Source of the DNA: Loripinus fragilis
Taxonomy: Eukaryota > Mollusca > Bivalvia > Lucinida > Lucinidae
Length of the DNA stretch: 64,000 bases
Assembly (NCBI GenBank): GCA_964019695.1
Contig: CAXHUL010000214.1
Span: forward strand, 930,001 to 994,000
Reading direction: 5' to 3'
Below are positions 1-13,089 of this stretch, one piece after another. Below the pieces are notes generated by a model that was not told the DNA's origin, made no database searches, and saw only the letters and a program-made list of their open reading frames with translations. How positions within the stretch are numbered: the stretch's first letter is position 1; each line of letters starts with the position of its first letter. The position numbers and the translations under genes are program-made.

Positions 1-254
1 ACCCGAGTAAGCTCTTTTATAGGTCAACATTTTGGAAAAAAAATTGGCTTGCTGCCCACAGCAGGAGCTGAGAACCATGCATTCGGAGGTTTTCACACCC
101 CACCCACTAATGCCCTCAAAGTTTGAGAAAACGCGACCTTCGCAAAAAGCCCCGGAACCTATTGCAAAGTGATGAGCAGTGCCCAGGAGCACCTCTCAGT
201 CATTTGCGCAAAATTCCTTCGGCTACAAGTGGCTCAAATAAGGGCGTGAAAATT

Positions 255-290
255 GTGCCGAAAGCCCTTTCAGGGGCTATTGCTCGGCAC
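255..290 (+). other. 36-nt two-step hairpin in each monomer
   Basis: GTGCCGA (255-261) pairs with TCGGCAC (284-290), and inside it AGCCC pairs with GGGCT. It recurs in nearly every monomer. Copies at about 15209, 16847 and 25469 (ATTGTAACG) break the outer stem. Copies at 33669 and 35307 change a G-C pair to a G-U pair, and the copy at 38529 has lost the left arm. It is therefore not strictly maintained. Confidence 0.7.
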
Positions 291-417
291 TCGGGGGACG
301 GAAAATTTTACGCAATGCCTCACAATGAAGCACTGGTCGGGGGCTAACTTCTGGCACCAGTTTCGAGCCCGTCCGTGAAAGTGACCCGCGCAAGTTTTAG
401 GCCGGTTCGGCTACTCT

Positions 418-437
418 GGCCTAATGGGGCCTAATGG
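418..437 (+). repeat. 10-bp tandem pair GGCCTAATGG in each monomer
   Basis: GGCCTAATGG occurs twice in direct succession. The second copy is CCTAAAGG in the monomers with the 8-bp deletion, and the first is GGCCGAATG near 3691. Confidence 0.8.
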
Positions 438-529
438 GAAGATCTTCTAATGCTCATAACTTTTTAATTTTCCGATGGAACGCTTTGAAATTTTCACCAT
501 TTGTAGACGGCCTCCCGTACTACAAACTG

Positions 530-545
530 ATGCCCGTGTGGGCAT
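530..545 (+). other. 16-nt hairpin in each monomer
   Basis: ATGCCC-GTGT-GGGCAT forms a perfect 6-bp stem with a 4-nt loop. Exceptions such as ATGCTC (24929, 29828) and ATACCC (45371) each change one stem base. No function is assigned. Confidence 0.7.
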
Positions 546-609
546 GATGAAAATAGTAGTTCGCGAGACGGAAGCGCGTAAAGCTTCGGGGCGGCAGACT
601 TCCACACCC

Positions 610-625
610 CGATAACTCGGTATCG
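610..625 (+). other. CGATA/TATCG short inverted repeat in each monomer
   Basis: A 5-bp stem with a 6-nt ACTCGG loop. Copies near 19665, 20476, 21294 and 23384 have TATTG instead of TATCG. Minor feature. Confidence 0.5.
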
Positions 626-771
626 AAACATTGTTGCGGGTGGGTGTGCATGGCAATACCTGCGCCTCTGTTGGCCCTATCCGCGTGCAAAATCTAAAAG
701 CGATCAGAGCCTTAGAAAGCGCGTACAACCGCTATCCCCATTTGCCTTGGGCCCTATGGGAAAACAGGAAA

Positions 772-810
772 TATCATAATTGCGGTCCGGGGCGCGCGCG
801 CACAATGATA
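772..810. other. Potential Z-DNA tract flanked by TATCAT/ATGATA dyad
   Basis: A 13-bp alternating purine-pyrimidine tract (GCGCGCGCGCACA, 792-804) near the end of each monomer, enclosed by the 6-bp inverted repeat TATCAT (772-777) and ATGATA (805-810). Alternating GC of this length is a known Z-DNA-forming sequence under supercoiling. Many monomers vary here: GCGTGCGC, GCACGCGC, GCGCGGGC, CCCGGGC. Confidence 0.6.
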
Positions 811-818
811 ATTTTCAC

Positions 819-1636
819 ACCCGAGTAAGCTCTTTTATAGGTCAACATTTTGGAAAAAAAATTGGCTTGCTGCCCACAGCAGGAGCTGAGAACCATGCAT
901 TCGGAGGTTTTCACACCCCACCCACTAATGCCCTCAAAGTTTGAGAAAACGCGACCTTCGCGAAAAGCCCCGGAACCTATTGCAAAGTGATGAGCAGTGC
1001 CCAGGAGCACCTCTCAGTCATTTGTGCAAAATTCCTTTGGCTACAAGTGGCTCAAATAAGGGCGTGAAAATTGTGCCGAAAGCCCTTTCAGGGGCTATTG
1101 CTCGGCACTCGGGGGACGCAAAATTTTACGCAATGCCTCACAATGAAGCACTGGTCGGGGGCTAACTTCTGGCACCAGTTTCGAGCCCGTCCGTGAAAGT
1201 GACCCGCGCAAGTTTTAGGCCGGTTCGGCTACTCTGGCCTAATGGGGCCTAATGGGAAGATCTTCTAATGCTCATAACTTTTTAATTTTCCGATGGAACG
1301 CTTTGAAATTTTCACCATTTGTAGACGGCCTCCCGTACTACAAACTGATGCCCGTGTGGGCATGATGAAAATAGTAGTTCGCGAGACGGAAGCGCGTAAA
1401 GCTTCGGGGCGGCAGACTTCCACACCCCGATAACTCGGTATCGAAACATTGTTGCGGGCGGGTGCGCATGGCAATACCTGCGCCTCTGTTGGCCCTATCC
1501 GCGTGCAAAATCTAAAAGCGATCAGAGCCTTAGAAAGCGCGTACAACCGCTATCCCCATTTGCCTTGGGCCCTATGGGAAAACAGGAAATATCATAATTG
1601 CGGTCCGGGGCGCGCGCGCACAATGATAATTTTCAC
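819..1636 (+). repeat. Representative 818-bp satellite monomer
   Basis: One complete monomer given as a reference. In order it contains: an A8 tract after TTTTGG; GCTGCCCACAGCAG, a short inverted repeat; a TTTTCACACCCC motif; a region with CTTCGCGAAAAG; the GTGCCGA...TCGGCAC hairpin; a tandem GGCCTAATGG pair; the ATGCCC-GTGT-GGGCAT hairpin; CGATA...TATCG; and a GC-alternating tract near the end. Its length is not a multiple of three (818 = 3 x 272 + 2), so no reading frame can run through successive copies. No similarity to 5S rRNA, tRNA, spliceosomal RNA, histone or known satellite sequence was recognised by eye. Confidence 0.9.
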
Positions 1637-4600
1637 ACCCGAGTAAGCTCTTTTATAGGTCAACATTTTGGAAAAAAAATTGGCTTGCTGCCCACAGCAG
1701 GAGCTGAGAACCATGCATTCGGAGGTTTTCACACCCCACCCACTAATGCCCTCAAAGTTTGAGAAAACGCGACCTTCGCGAAAAGCCCCGGAACCTATTG
1801 CAAAGTGATGAGCAGTGCCCAGGAGCACCTCTCAGTCATTTGCGCAAAATTCCTTCGGCTACAAGTGGCTCAAATAAGGGCGTGAAAATTGTGCCGAAAG
1901 CCCTTTCAGGGGCTATTGCTCGGCACTCGGGGGACGGAAAATTTTACGCAATGCCTCACAATGAAGCACTGGTCGGGGGCTAACTTCTGGCACCAGTTTC
2001 GAGCCCGTCCGTGAAAGTGACCCGCGCAAGTTTTAGGCCGGTTCGGCTACTCTGGCCTAATGGGGCCTAATGGGAAGATCTTCTAATGCTCATAACTTTT
2101 TAATTTTCCGATGGAACGCTTTGAAATTTTCACCATTTGTAGACGGCCTCCCGTACTACAAACTGATGCCCTTGTGGGCATGATGAAAATAGTAGTTCGC
2201 GAGACGGAAGCGCGTAAAGCTTCGGGGCGGCAGACTTCCACACCCCGATAACTCGGTATCGAAACATTGTTGCGGGCGGGTGCGCATGGCAATACCTGCG
2301 CCTCTGTTGGCCCTATCCGCGTGCAAAATCTAAAAGCGATCAGAGCCTTAGAAAGCGCGTACAACCGCTATCCCCATTTGCCTTGGGCCCTATGGGAAAA
2401 CAGGAAATATCATAATTGCGGTCCGGGGCGCGCGCGCACAATGATAATTTTCACACCCGAGTAAGCTCTTTTATAGGTCAACATTTTGGAAAAAAAATTG
2501 GCTTGCTGCCTACAGCAGGAGCTGAGAACCATGCATTCGGAGGTTTTCACACCCCACCCACTAATGCCCTCAAAGTTTGAGAAAACGCGACCTTCGCGAA
2601 AAGCCCCGGAACCTATTGCAAAGTGATGAGCAGTGCCCAGGAGCACCTCTCAGTCATTTGCGCAAAATTCCTTCGGCTACAAGTGGCTCAAATAAGGGCG
2701 TGAAAATTGTGCCGAAAGCCCTTTCAGGGGCTATTGCTCGGCACTCGGGGGACGGAAAATTTTACGCAATGCCTCACAATGAAGCACTGGTCGGGGGCTA
2801 ACTTCTGGCACCAGTTTCGAGCCCGTGCGTGAAAGTGACCCGCGCAAGTTTTAGGCCGGTTCGGCTACTCTGGCCTAATGGGGCCTAATGGGAAGATCTT
2901 CTAATGCTCATAACTTTTTAATTTTCCGATGGAACGCTTTGAAATTTTCACCATTTGTAGACGGCCTCCCGTACTACAAACTGATGCCCGTGTGGGCATG
3001 ATGAAAATAGTAGTTCGCGAGACAGAAGCGCGTAAAGCTTCGGGGCGGCAGACTTCCACACCCCGATAACTCGGTATCAAAACATTGTTGCGGGCGGGTG
3101 CGCATGGCAATACCTGCGCCTCTGTTGGCCCTATCCGCGTGCAAAATCTAAAAGCGATCAGAGCCTTAGAAAGCGCGTACAACCGCTATCCCCATTTGCC
3201 TTGGGCCCTATGGGAAAACAGGAAATATCATAATTGCGGTCCGGGGCGCGCGCGCACAATGATAATTTTCACACCCGAGTAAGCTCTTTTATAGGTCAAC
3301 ATTTTGGAAAAAAAATTGGCTTGCTGCCCACAGCAGGAGCTGAGAACCATGCATTCGGAGGTTTTCACACCCCACCCACTAATGCCCTCAAAGTTTGAGA
3401 AAACGCGACCTTCGCGAAAAGCCCCGGAACCTATTGCAAAGTGATGAGCAGTGCCCAGGAGCACCTCTCAGTCATTTGCGCAAAATTCCTTCGGCTACAA
3501 GTGGCTCAAATAAGGGCGTGAAAATTGTGCCGAAAGCCCTTTCAGGGGCTATTGCTCGGCACTCGGGGGACGGAAAATTTTACGCAATGCCTCACAATGA
3601 AGCACTGGTCGGGGGCTAACTTCTGGCACCAGTTTCGAGCCCGTCCCTGAAAGTGACCCGCGCAAGTTTTAGGCCGGTTCGGCTACTCTGGCCGAATGGG
3701 GCCTAATGGGAAGATCTTCTAATGCTCATAACTTTTTAATTTTCCGATGGAACGCTTTGAAATTTTCACCATTTGTAGACGGCCTCCCGTACTACAAACT
3801 GATGCCCGTGTGGGCATGATGAAAATAGTAGTTCGCGAGACGGAAGCGCGTAAAGCTTCGGGGCGGCAGACTTCCACACCCCGATAACTCGGTATCGAAA
3901 CATTGTTGCGGGCGGGTGCGCATGGCAATACCTGCGCCTCTGTTGGCCCTATCCGCGTGCAAAATCTAAAAGCGATCAGAGCCTTAGAAAGCGCGTACAA
4001 CCGCTATCCCAATTTGCCTTGGGCCCTATGGGAAAACAGGAAATATCATAATTGCGGTCCGGGGCCCGCGCGCACAATGATAATTTTCACACCCGAGTAA
4101 GCTCTTTTATAGGTCAACATTTTGGAAAAAAAATTGGCTTGCTGCCCACAGCAGGAGCTGAGAACCATGCATTCGGAGGTTTTCACACCCCACCCACTAA
4201 TGCCCTCAAAGTTTGAGAAAACGCGACCTTCGCGAAAAGCCCCGGAACCTATTGCAAAGTGATGAGCAGTGCCCAGGAGCACCTCTCAGTCATTTGCGCA
4301 AAATTCCTTCGGCTACAAGTGGCTCAAATAAGGGCGTGAAAATTGTGCCGAAAGCCCTTTCAGGGGCTATTGCTCGGCACTCGGGGGACGGAAAATTTTA
4401 CGCAATGCCTCACAATGAAGCACTGGTCGGGGGCTAACTTCTGGCACCAGTTTCGAGCCCGTGCGTGAAAGTGACCCGCGCAAGTTTTAGGCCGGTTCGG
4501 CTACTCTGGCCTAATGGGGCCTAATGGGAAGATCTTCTAATGCTCATAACTTTTTAATTTTCCGATGGAACGCTTTGAAATTTTCACCATTTGTAGACGG

Positions 4601-7600
4601 CCTCCCGTACTACAAACTGATGCCCGTGTGGGCATGATGAAAATAGTAGTTCGCGAGACGGAAGCGCGTAAAGCTTCGGGGCGGCAGACTTCCACACCCC
4701 GATAACTCGGTATCGAAACATTGTTGCGGGCGGGTGCGCATGGCAATACCTGCGCCTCTGTTGGCCCTATCCGCGTGCAAAATCTAAAAGCGATCAGAGC
4801 CTTAGAAAGCGCGTACAACCGCTATCCCCATTTGCCTTGGGCCCTATGGGAAAACAGGAAATATCATAATTGCGGTCCGGGGCGCGCGCGCACAATGATA
4901 ATTTTCACACCCGAGTAAGCTCTTTTATAGGTCAACATTTTGGAAAAAAAATTGGCTTGCTGCCCACAGCAGGAGCTGAGAACCATGCATTCGGAGGTTT
5001 TCACACCCCACCCACTAATGCCCTCAAAGTTTGAGAAAACGCGACCTTCGCGAAAAGCCGCGGAACCTATTGCAAAGTGATGAGCAGTGCCCAGGAGCAC
5101 CTCTCAGTCATTTGCGCAAAATTCCTTCGGCTACAAGTGGCTCAAATAAGGGCGTGAAAATTGTGCCGAAAGCCCTTTCAGGGGCTATTGCTCGGCACTC
5201 GGGGGACGGAAAATTTTACGCAATGCCTCACAATGAAGCACTGGTCGGGGGCTAACTTCTGGCACCAGTTTCGAGCCTGTCCGTGAAAGTGACACGCGCA
5301 AGTTTTAGGCCGGTTCGGCTACTCTGGCCTAATGGGGCCTAATGGGAAGATCTTCTAATGCTCATAACTTTTTAATTTTCCGATGGAACGCTTTGAAATT
5401 TTCACCATTTGTAGACGGCCTCCCGTACTACAAACTGATGCCCGTGTGGGCATGATGAAAATAGTAGTTCGCGAGACGGAAGCGCGTAAAGCTTCGGGGC
5501 GGCAGACTTCCACACCCCGATAACTCGGTATCGAAACATTGTTGCGGGCGGGTGCGCATGGCAATACCTGCGCCTCTGTTGGCCCTATCCGCGTGCAAAA
5601 TCTAAAAGCGATCAGAGCCTTAGAAAGCGCGTACAACCGCTATCCCCATTTGCCTTGGGCCCTATGGGAAAACAGGAAATATCATAATTGCGGTCCGGGG
5701 CGCGCGCGCACAATGATAATTTTCACACCCGAGTAAGCTCTTTTATAGGTCAACATTTTGGAAAAAAAATTGGCTTGCTGCCCACAGCAGGAGCTGAGAA
5801 CCATGCATTCGGAGGTTTTCACACCCCACCCACTAATGCCCTCAAAGTTTGAGAAAACGCGACCTTCGCGAAAAGCCCCGGAACCTATTGCAAAGTGATG
5901 AGCAGTGCCCAGGAGCACCTCTCAGTCATTTGCGCAAAATTCCTTCGGCTACAAGTGGTTCAAATAAGGGCGTGAAAATTGTGCCGAAAGCCCTTTCAGG
6001 GGCTATTGCTCGGCACTCGGGGGACGGAAAATTTTACGCAATGCCTCACAATGAAGCACTGGTCGGGGGCTAACTTCTGGCACCAGTTTTGAGCCCGTCC
6101 GTGAAAGTGACCCGCGCAAGTTTTAGGCCGGTTCGGCTACTCTGGCCTAATGGGGCCTAATGGGAAGATCTTCTAATGCTCATAACTTTTTAATTTTCCG
6201 ATGGAACGCTTTGAAATTTTCACCATTTGTAGACGGCCTCCCGTACTACAAACTGATGCCCGTGTGGGCATGATGAAAATAGTAGTTCGCGAGACGGAAG
6301 CGCGTAAAGCTTCGGGGCGGCAGACTTCCACACCCCGATAACTCGGTATCGAAACATTGTTGCGGGCGGGTGCGCATGGCAATACCTGCGCCTCTGTTGG
6401 CCCTATCCGCGTGCAAAATCTAAAAGCGATCAGAGCCTTAGAAAGCGCGTACAACCGCTATCCCCATTTGCCTTGGGCCCTATGGGAAAACAGGAAATAT
6501 CATAATTGCGGTCCGGGGCGCGCGCGCACAATGATAATTTTCACACCCGAGTAAGCTCTTTTATAGGTCAACATTTTGGAAAAAAAATTGGCTTGCTGCC
6601 CACAGCAGGAGCTGAGAACCATGCATTCGGAGGTTTTCACACCCCACCCACTAATGCCCTCAAAGTTTGAGAAAACGCGACCTTCGCAAAAAGCCCCGGA
6701 ACCTATTGCAAAGTGATGAGCAGTGCCCAGGAGCACCTCTCAGTCATTTGCGCAAAATTCCTTCGGCTACAAGTGGCTCAAATAAGGGCGTGAAAATTGT
6801 GCCGAAAGCCCTTTCAGGGGCTATTGCTCGGCACTCGGGGGACGGAAAATTTTACGCAATGCCTCGCAATGAAGCACTGGTCGGGGGCTAACTTCTGGCA
6901 CCAGTTTCGAGCCCGTCCGTGAAAGTGACCCGCGCAAGTTTTAGGCCGGTTCGGCTACTCTGGCCTAATGGGGCCTAATGGGAAGATCTTCTAATGCTCA
7001 TAACTTTTTAATTTTCCGATGGAACGCTTTGAAATTTTCACCATTTGTAGACGGCCTCCCGTACTACAAACTGATGCCCGTGTGGGCATGATGAAAATAG
7101 TAGTTCGCGAGACGGAAGCACGTAAAGCTTCGGGGCGGCAGACTTCCACACCCCGATAACTCGGTATCGAAACATTGTTGCGGGCGGGTGCGCATGGCAA
7201 TACCTGCGCCTCTGTTGGCCCTATCCGCGTGCAAAATCTAAAAGCGATCAGGGCCTTAGAAAGCGCGTACAACCGCTATCCCCATTTGCCTTGGGCCCTA
7301 TGGGAAAACAGGAAATATCATAATTGCGGTCCGGGGCGCGCGCGCACAATGATAATTTTCACACCCGAGTAAGCTCTTTTATAGGTCAACATTTTGGAAA
7401 AAAAATTGGCTTGCTGCCCACAGCAGGAGCTGAGAACCATGCATTCGGAGGTTTTCACACCCCACCCACTAATGCCCTCAAAGTTTGAGAAAACGCGACC
7501 TTCGCGAAAAGCCCCGGAACCTATTGCAAAGTGATGAGCAGTGCCCAGGAGCACCTCTCAGTCATTTGCGCAAAATTCCTTCGGCTACAAGTGGCTCAAA

Positions 7601-10600
7601 TAAGGGCGTGAAAATTGTGCCGAAAGCCCTTTCAGGGGCTATTGCTCGGCACTCGGGGGACGGAAAATTTTACGCAATGCCTCACAATGAAGCACTGGTC
7701 GGGGGCTAACTTCTGGCACCAGTTTCGAGCCCGTCCGTGAAAGTGACCCGCGCAAGTTTTAGGCCGGTTCGGCTACTCTGGCCTAATGGGGCCTAATGGG
7801 AAGATCTTCTAATGCTCATAACTTTTTAATTTTCCGATGGAACGCTTTGAAATTTTCACCATTTGTAGACGGCCTCCCGTACTACAAACTGATGCCCGTG
7901 TGGGCATGATGAAAATAGTAGTTCGCGAGACGGAAGCGCGTAAAGCTTCGGGGCGGCAGACTTCCACACCCCGATAACTCGGTATCGAAACATTGTTGCG
8001 GGCGGGTGCGCATGGCAATACCTGCGCCTCTGTTGGCCCTATCCGCGTGCAAAATCTAAAAGCGATCAGAGCCTTAGAAAGCGCATACAACCGCTATCCC
8101 CATTTGCCTTGGGCCCTATGGGAAAACAGGAAATATCATAATTGCGGTCCGGGGCGCGCGCGCACAATGATAATTTTCACACCCGAGTAAGCTCTTTTAT
8201 AGGTCAACATTTTGGAAAAAAAATTGGCTTGCTGCCCACAGCAGGAGCTGAGAACCATGCATTCGGAGGTTTTCACACCCCACCCACTAATGCCCTCAAA
8301 GTTTGAGAAAACGCGACCTTCGCGAAAAGCCCCGGAACCTATTGCAAAGTGATGAGCAGTGCCCAGGAGCACCTCTCAGTCATTTGCGCAAAATTCCTTC
8401 GGCTACAAGTGGCTCAAATAAGGGCATGAAAATTGTGCCGAAAGCCCTTTCAGGGGCTATTGCTCGGCACTCGGGGGACGGAAAATTTTAGGCAATGCCT
8501 CACAATGAAGCACTGGTCGGGGGCTAACTTCTGGCACCAGTTTCGAGCCCGTCCGTGAAAGTGACCCGCGCAAGTTTTAGGCCGGTTCGGCTACTCTGGC
8601 CTAATGGGGCCTAATGGGAAGATCTTCTAATGCTCATAACTTTTTAATTTTCCGATGGAACGCTTTAAAATTTTCACCATTTGTAGACGGCCTCCCGTAC
8701 TACAAACTGATGCCCGTGTGGGCATGATGAAAATAGTAGTTCGCGAGACGGAAGCGCGTAAAGCTTTGGGGCGGCAGACTTCCACACCCCGATAACTCGG
8801 TATCGAAACATTGTTGCGGGCGGGTGCGCATGGCAATACCTGCGCCTCTGTTGGCCCTATCCGCGTGCAAAATCTAAAAGCGATCAGAGCCTTAGAAAGC
8901 GCGTACAACCGCTATCCCCATTTGCCTTGGGCCCTATGGGAAAACAGGAAATATCATAATTGCGGTCCGGGGCGCGCGCGCACAATGATAATTTTCACAC
9001 CCGAGTAAGCTCTTTTATAGGTCAACATTTTGGAAAAAAAATTGGCTTGCTGCCCACAGCAGGAGCTGAGAACCATGCATTCGGAGGTTTTCACACCCCA
9101 CCCACTAATGCCCTCAAAGTTTGAGAAAACGCGACCTTCGCGAAAAGCCCCGGAACCTATTGCAAAGTGATGAGCAGTGCCCAGGAGCACCTCTCAGTCA
9201 TTTGCGCAAAATTCCTTCGGCTACAAGTGGCTCAAATAAGGGCGTGAAAATTGTGCCGAAAGCCCTTTCAGGGGCTATTGCTCGGCACTCGGGGGACGGA
9301 AAATTTTACGCAATGCCTCACAATGAAGCACTGGTCGGGGGCTAACTTCTGGCACCAGTTTCGAGCCCGTCCGTGAAAGTGACCCGCGCAAGTTTTAGGC
9401 CGGTTCGGCTACTCTGGCCTAATGGGGCCTAATGGGAAGATCTTCTAATGCTCATAACTTTTTAATTTTCCGATGGAACGCTTTGAAATTTTCACCATTT
9501 GTAGACGGCCTCCCGTACTACAAACTGATGCCCGTGTGGGCATGATGAAAATAGTAGTTCGCGAGACGGAAGCGCGTAAAGCTTCGGGGCGGCAGACTTC
9601 CACACCCCGATAACTCGGTATCGAAACATTGTTGCGGGCGGGTGCGCATGGCAATACCTGCGCCTCTGTTGGCCCTATCCGCGTGCAAAATCTAAAAGCG
9701 ATCAGAGCCTTAGAAAGCGCGTACAACCGCTATCCCCATTTGCCTTGGGCCCTATGGGAAAACAGGAAATATCATAATTGCGGTCCGGGGCGCGCGCGCA
9801 CAATGATAATTTTCACACCCGAGTAAGCTCTTTTATAGGTCAACATTTTGGAAAAAAAATTGGCTTGCTGCCCACAGCAGGAGCTGAGAACCATGCATTC
9901 GGAGGTTTTCACACCCCACCCACTAATGCCCTCAAAGTTTGAGAAAACGCGACCTTCGCGAAAAGCCCCGGAACCTATTGCAAAGTGATGAGCAGTGCCC
10001 AGGAGCACCTCTCAGTCATTTGCGCAAAATTCCTTCGGCTACAAGTGGCTCAAATAAGGGCATGAAAATTGTGCCGAAAGCCCTTTCAGGGGCTATTGCT
10101 CGGCACTCGGGGGACGGAAAATTTTACGCAATGCCTCACAATGAAGCACTGGTCGGGGGCTAACTTCTGGCACCAGTTTCGAGCCCGTCCGTGAAAGTGA
10201 CCCGCGCAAGTTTTAGGCCGGTTCGGCTACTCTGGCCTAATGGGGCCTAATGGGAAGATCTTCTAATGCTCATAACTTTTTAATTTTCCGATGGAACGCT
10301 TTGAAATTTTCACCATTTGTAGACGGCCTCCCTTACTACAAACTGATGCCCGTGTGGGCATGATGAAAATAGTAGTTCGCGAGACGGAAGCGCGTAAAGC
10401 TTTGGGGCGGCAGACTTCCACACCCCGATAACTCGGTATCGAAACATTGTTGCGGGCGGGTGCGCATGGCAATACCTGCGCCTCTGTTGGCCCTATCCGC
10501 GTGCAAAATCTAAAAGCGATCAGAGCCTTAGAAAGCGCGTACAACCGCTATCCCCATTTGCCTTGGGCCCTATGGGAAAACAGGAAATATCATAATTGCG

Positions 10601-13089
10601 GTCCGGGGCGCGCGCGCACAATGATAATTTTCACACCCGAGTAAGCTCTTTTATAGGTCAACATTTTGGAAAAAAAATTGGCTTGCTGCCCACAGCAGGA
10701 GCTGAGAACCATGCATTCGGAGGTTTTCACACCCCACCCACTAATGCCCTCAAAGTTTGAGAAAACGCGACCTTCGCGAAAAGCCCCGGAACCTATTGCA
10801 AAGTGATGAGCAGTGCCCAGGAGCACCTCTCAGTCATTTGCGCAAAATTCCTTCGGCTACAAGTGGCTCAAATAAGGGCGTGAAAATTGTGCCGAAAGCC
10901 CTTTCAGGGGCTATTGCTCGGCACTCGGGGGGACGGAAAATTTTACGCAATGCCTCACAATGAAGCACTGGTCGGGGGCTAACTTCTGGCACCACTTTCG
11001 AGCCCGTCCGTGAAAGTGACCCGCGCAAGTTTTAGGCCGGTTCGGCTACTCTGGCCTAATGGGGCCTAATGGGAAGATCTTCTAATGCTCATAACTTTTT
11101 AATTTTCCGATGGAACGCTTTGAAATTTTCACCATTTGTAGACGGCCTCCCGTACTACAAACTGATGCCCGTGTGGGCATGATGAAAATAGTAGTTCGCG
11201 AGACGGAAGCGCGTAAAGCTTCGGGGCGGCAGACTTCCACACCCCGATAACTCGGTATCGAAACATTGTTGCGGGCGGGTGCGCATGGCAATACCTGCGC
11301 CTCTGTTGGCCCTATCCGCGTGCAAAATCTAAAAGCGATCAGAGCCTTAGAAAGCGCGTACAACCGCTATCCCCATTTGCCTTGGGCCCTATGGGAAAAC
11401 AGGAAATATCATAATTGCGGTCCGGGGCGCGCGCGCACAATGATAATTTTCACACCCGAGTAAGCTCTTTTATAGGTCAACATTTTGGAAAAAAAATTGG
11501 CTTGCTGCCCACAGCAGGAGCTGAGAACCATGCATTCGGAGGTTTTCACACCCCACCCACTAATGCCCTCAAAGTTTGAGAAAACGCGACCTTCGCGAAA
11601 AGCCCCGGAACCTATTGCAAAGTGATGAGCAGTGCCCAGGAGCACCTCTCAGTCATTTGCGCAAAATTCCTTCGGCTACAAGTGGCTCAAATAAGGGCGT
11701 GAAAATTGTGCCGAAAGCCCTTTCAGGGGCTATTGCTCGGCACTCGGGGGACGGAAAATTTTACGCAATGCCTCACAATGAAGCACTGGTCGGGGGCTAA
11801 CTTCTGGCACCAGTTTCGAGCCCGTCCGTGAAAGTGACCCGCGCAAGTTTTAGGCCGGTTCGGCTACTCTGGCCTAATGGGGCCTAATGGGAAGATCTTC
11901 TAATGCTCATAACTTTTTAATTTTCCGATGGAACGCTTTGAAATTTTCACCATTTGTAGACGGCCTCCCGTACTACAAACTGATGCCCGTGTGGGCATGA
12001 TGAAAATAGTAGTTCGCGAGACGGAAGCGCGTAAAGCTTCGGGGCGGCAGACTTCCACACCCCGATAACTCGGTATCGAAACATTGTTGCGGGCGGGTGC
12101 GCATGGCAATACCTGCGCCTCTGTTGGCCCTATCCGCGTGCAAAATCTAAAAGCGATCAGAGCCTTAGAAAGCGCGTACAACCGCTATCCCCATTTGCCT
12201 TGGGCCCTATGGGAAAACAGGAAATATCATAATTGCGGTCCGGGGCGCGCGCGCACAATGATAATTTTCACACCCGAGTAAGCTCTTTTATAGGTCAACA
12301 TTTTGGAAAAAAAATTGGCTTGCTGCCCACAGCAGGAGCTGAGAACCATGCATTCGGAGGTTTTCACACCCCACCCACTAATGCCCTCAAAGTTTGAGAA
12401 AACGCGACCTTCGCGAAAAGCCCCGGAACCTATTGCAAAGTGATGAGCAGTGCCCAGGAGCACCTCTCAGTCATTTGCGCAAAATTCCTTCGGCTACAAG
12501 TGGCTCAAATAAGGGCGTGAAAATTGTGCCGAAAGCCCTTTCAGGGGCTATTGCTCGGCACTCGGGGGACGGAAAATTTTACGCAATGCCTCACAATGAA
12601 GCACTGGTCGGGGGCTAACTTCTGGCACCAGTTTCGAGCCCGTCCGTGAAAGTGACCCGCGCAAGTTTTAGGCCGGTTCGGCTACTCTGGCCTAATGGGG
12701 CCTAATGGGAAGATCTTCTAATGCTCATAACTTTTTAATTTTCCGATGGAACGCTTTGAAATTTTCACCATTTGTAGACGGCCTCCCGTACTACAAACTG
12801 ATGCCCGTGTGGGCATGATGAAAATAGTAGTTCGCGAGACGGAAGCGCGTAAAGCTTCGGGGCGGCAGACTTCCACACCCCGATAACTCGGTATCGAAAC
12901 ATTGTTGCGGGCGGGTGCGCATGGCAATACCTGCGCCTCTGTTGGCCCTATCCGCTTGCAAAATCTAAAAGCGATCAGAGCCTTAGAAAGCGCGTACAAC
13001 CGCTATCCCCAATTGCCTTGGGCCCTATGGGAAAACAGGAAATATCATAATTGCGGTCCGGGGCGCGCGCGCACAATGATAATTTTCAC

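Noticed and set aside
123..347. Recurrent small frames of 74 and 65 codons on + and 93 and 78 codons on - in each monomer
   Set aside because: They overlap on both strands and have no recognisable domain. The 74-codon frame is broken by a stop near 8490 and by G-run frameshifts near 10925 and 14427. They recur only because the DNA repeats; 818 is not divisible by three.
1048..1188. Possible RNA polymerase III promoter: TGGCTCAAATAAG (A-box-like) and GTTTCGAGCCC (B-box-like)
   Set aside because: The B-box match is good, but the A-box match is weak, the spacing is over 100 bp, and no tRNA arms fold around it.
819..1636. CENP-B box within the satellite monomer
   Set aside because: I checked the TTCG and CCCG positions on both strands; none continues into the full TTCGNNNNANNCGGG pattern.
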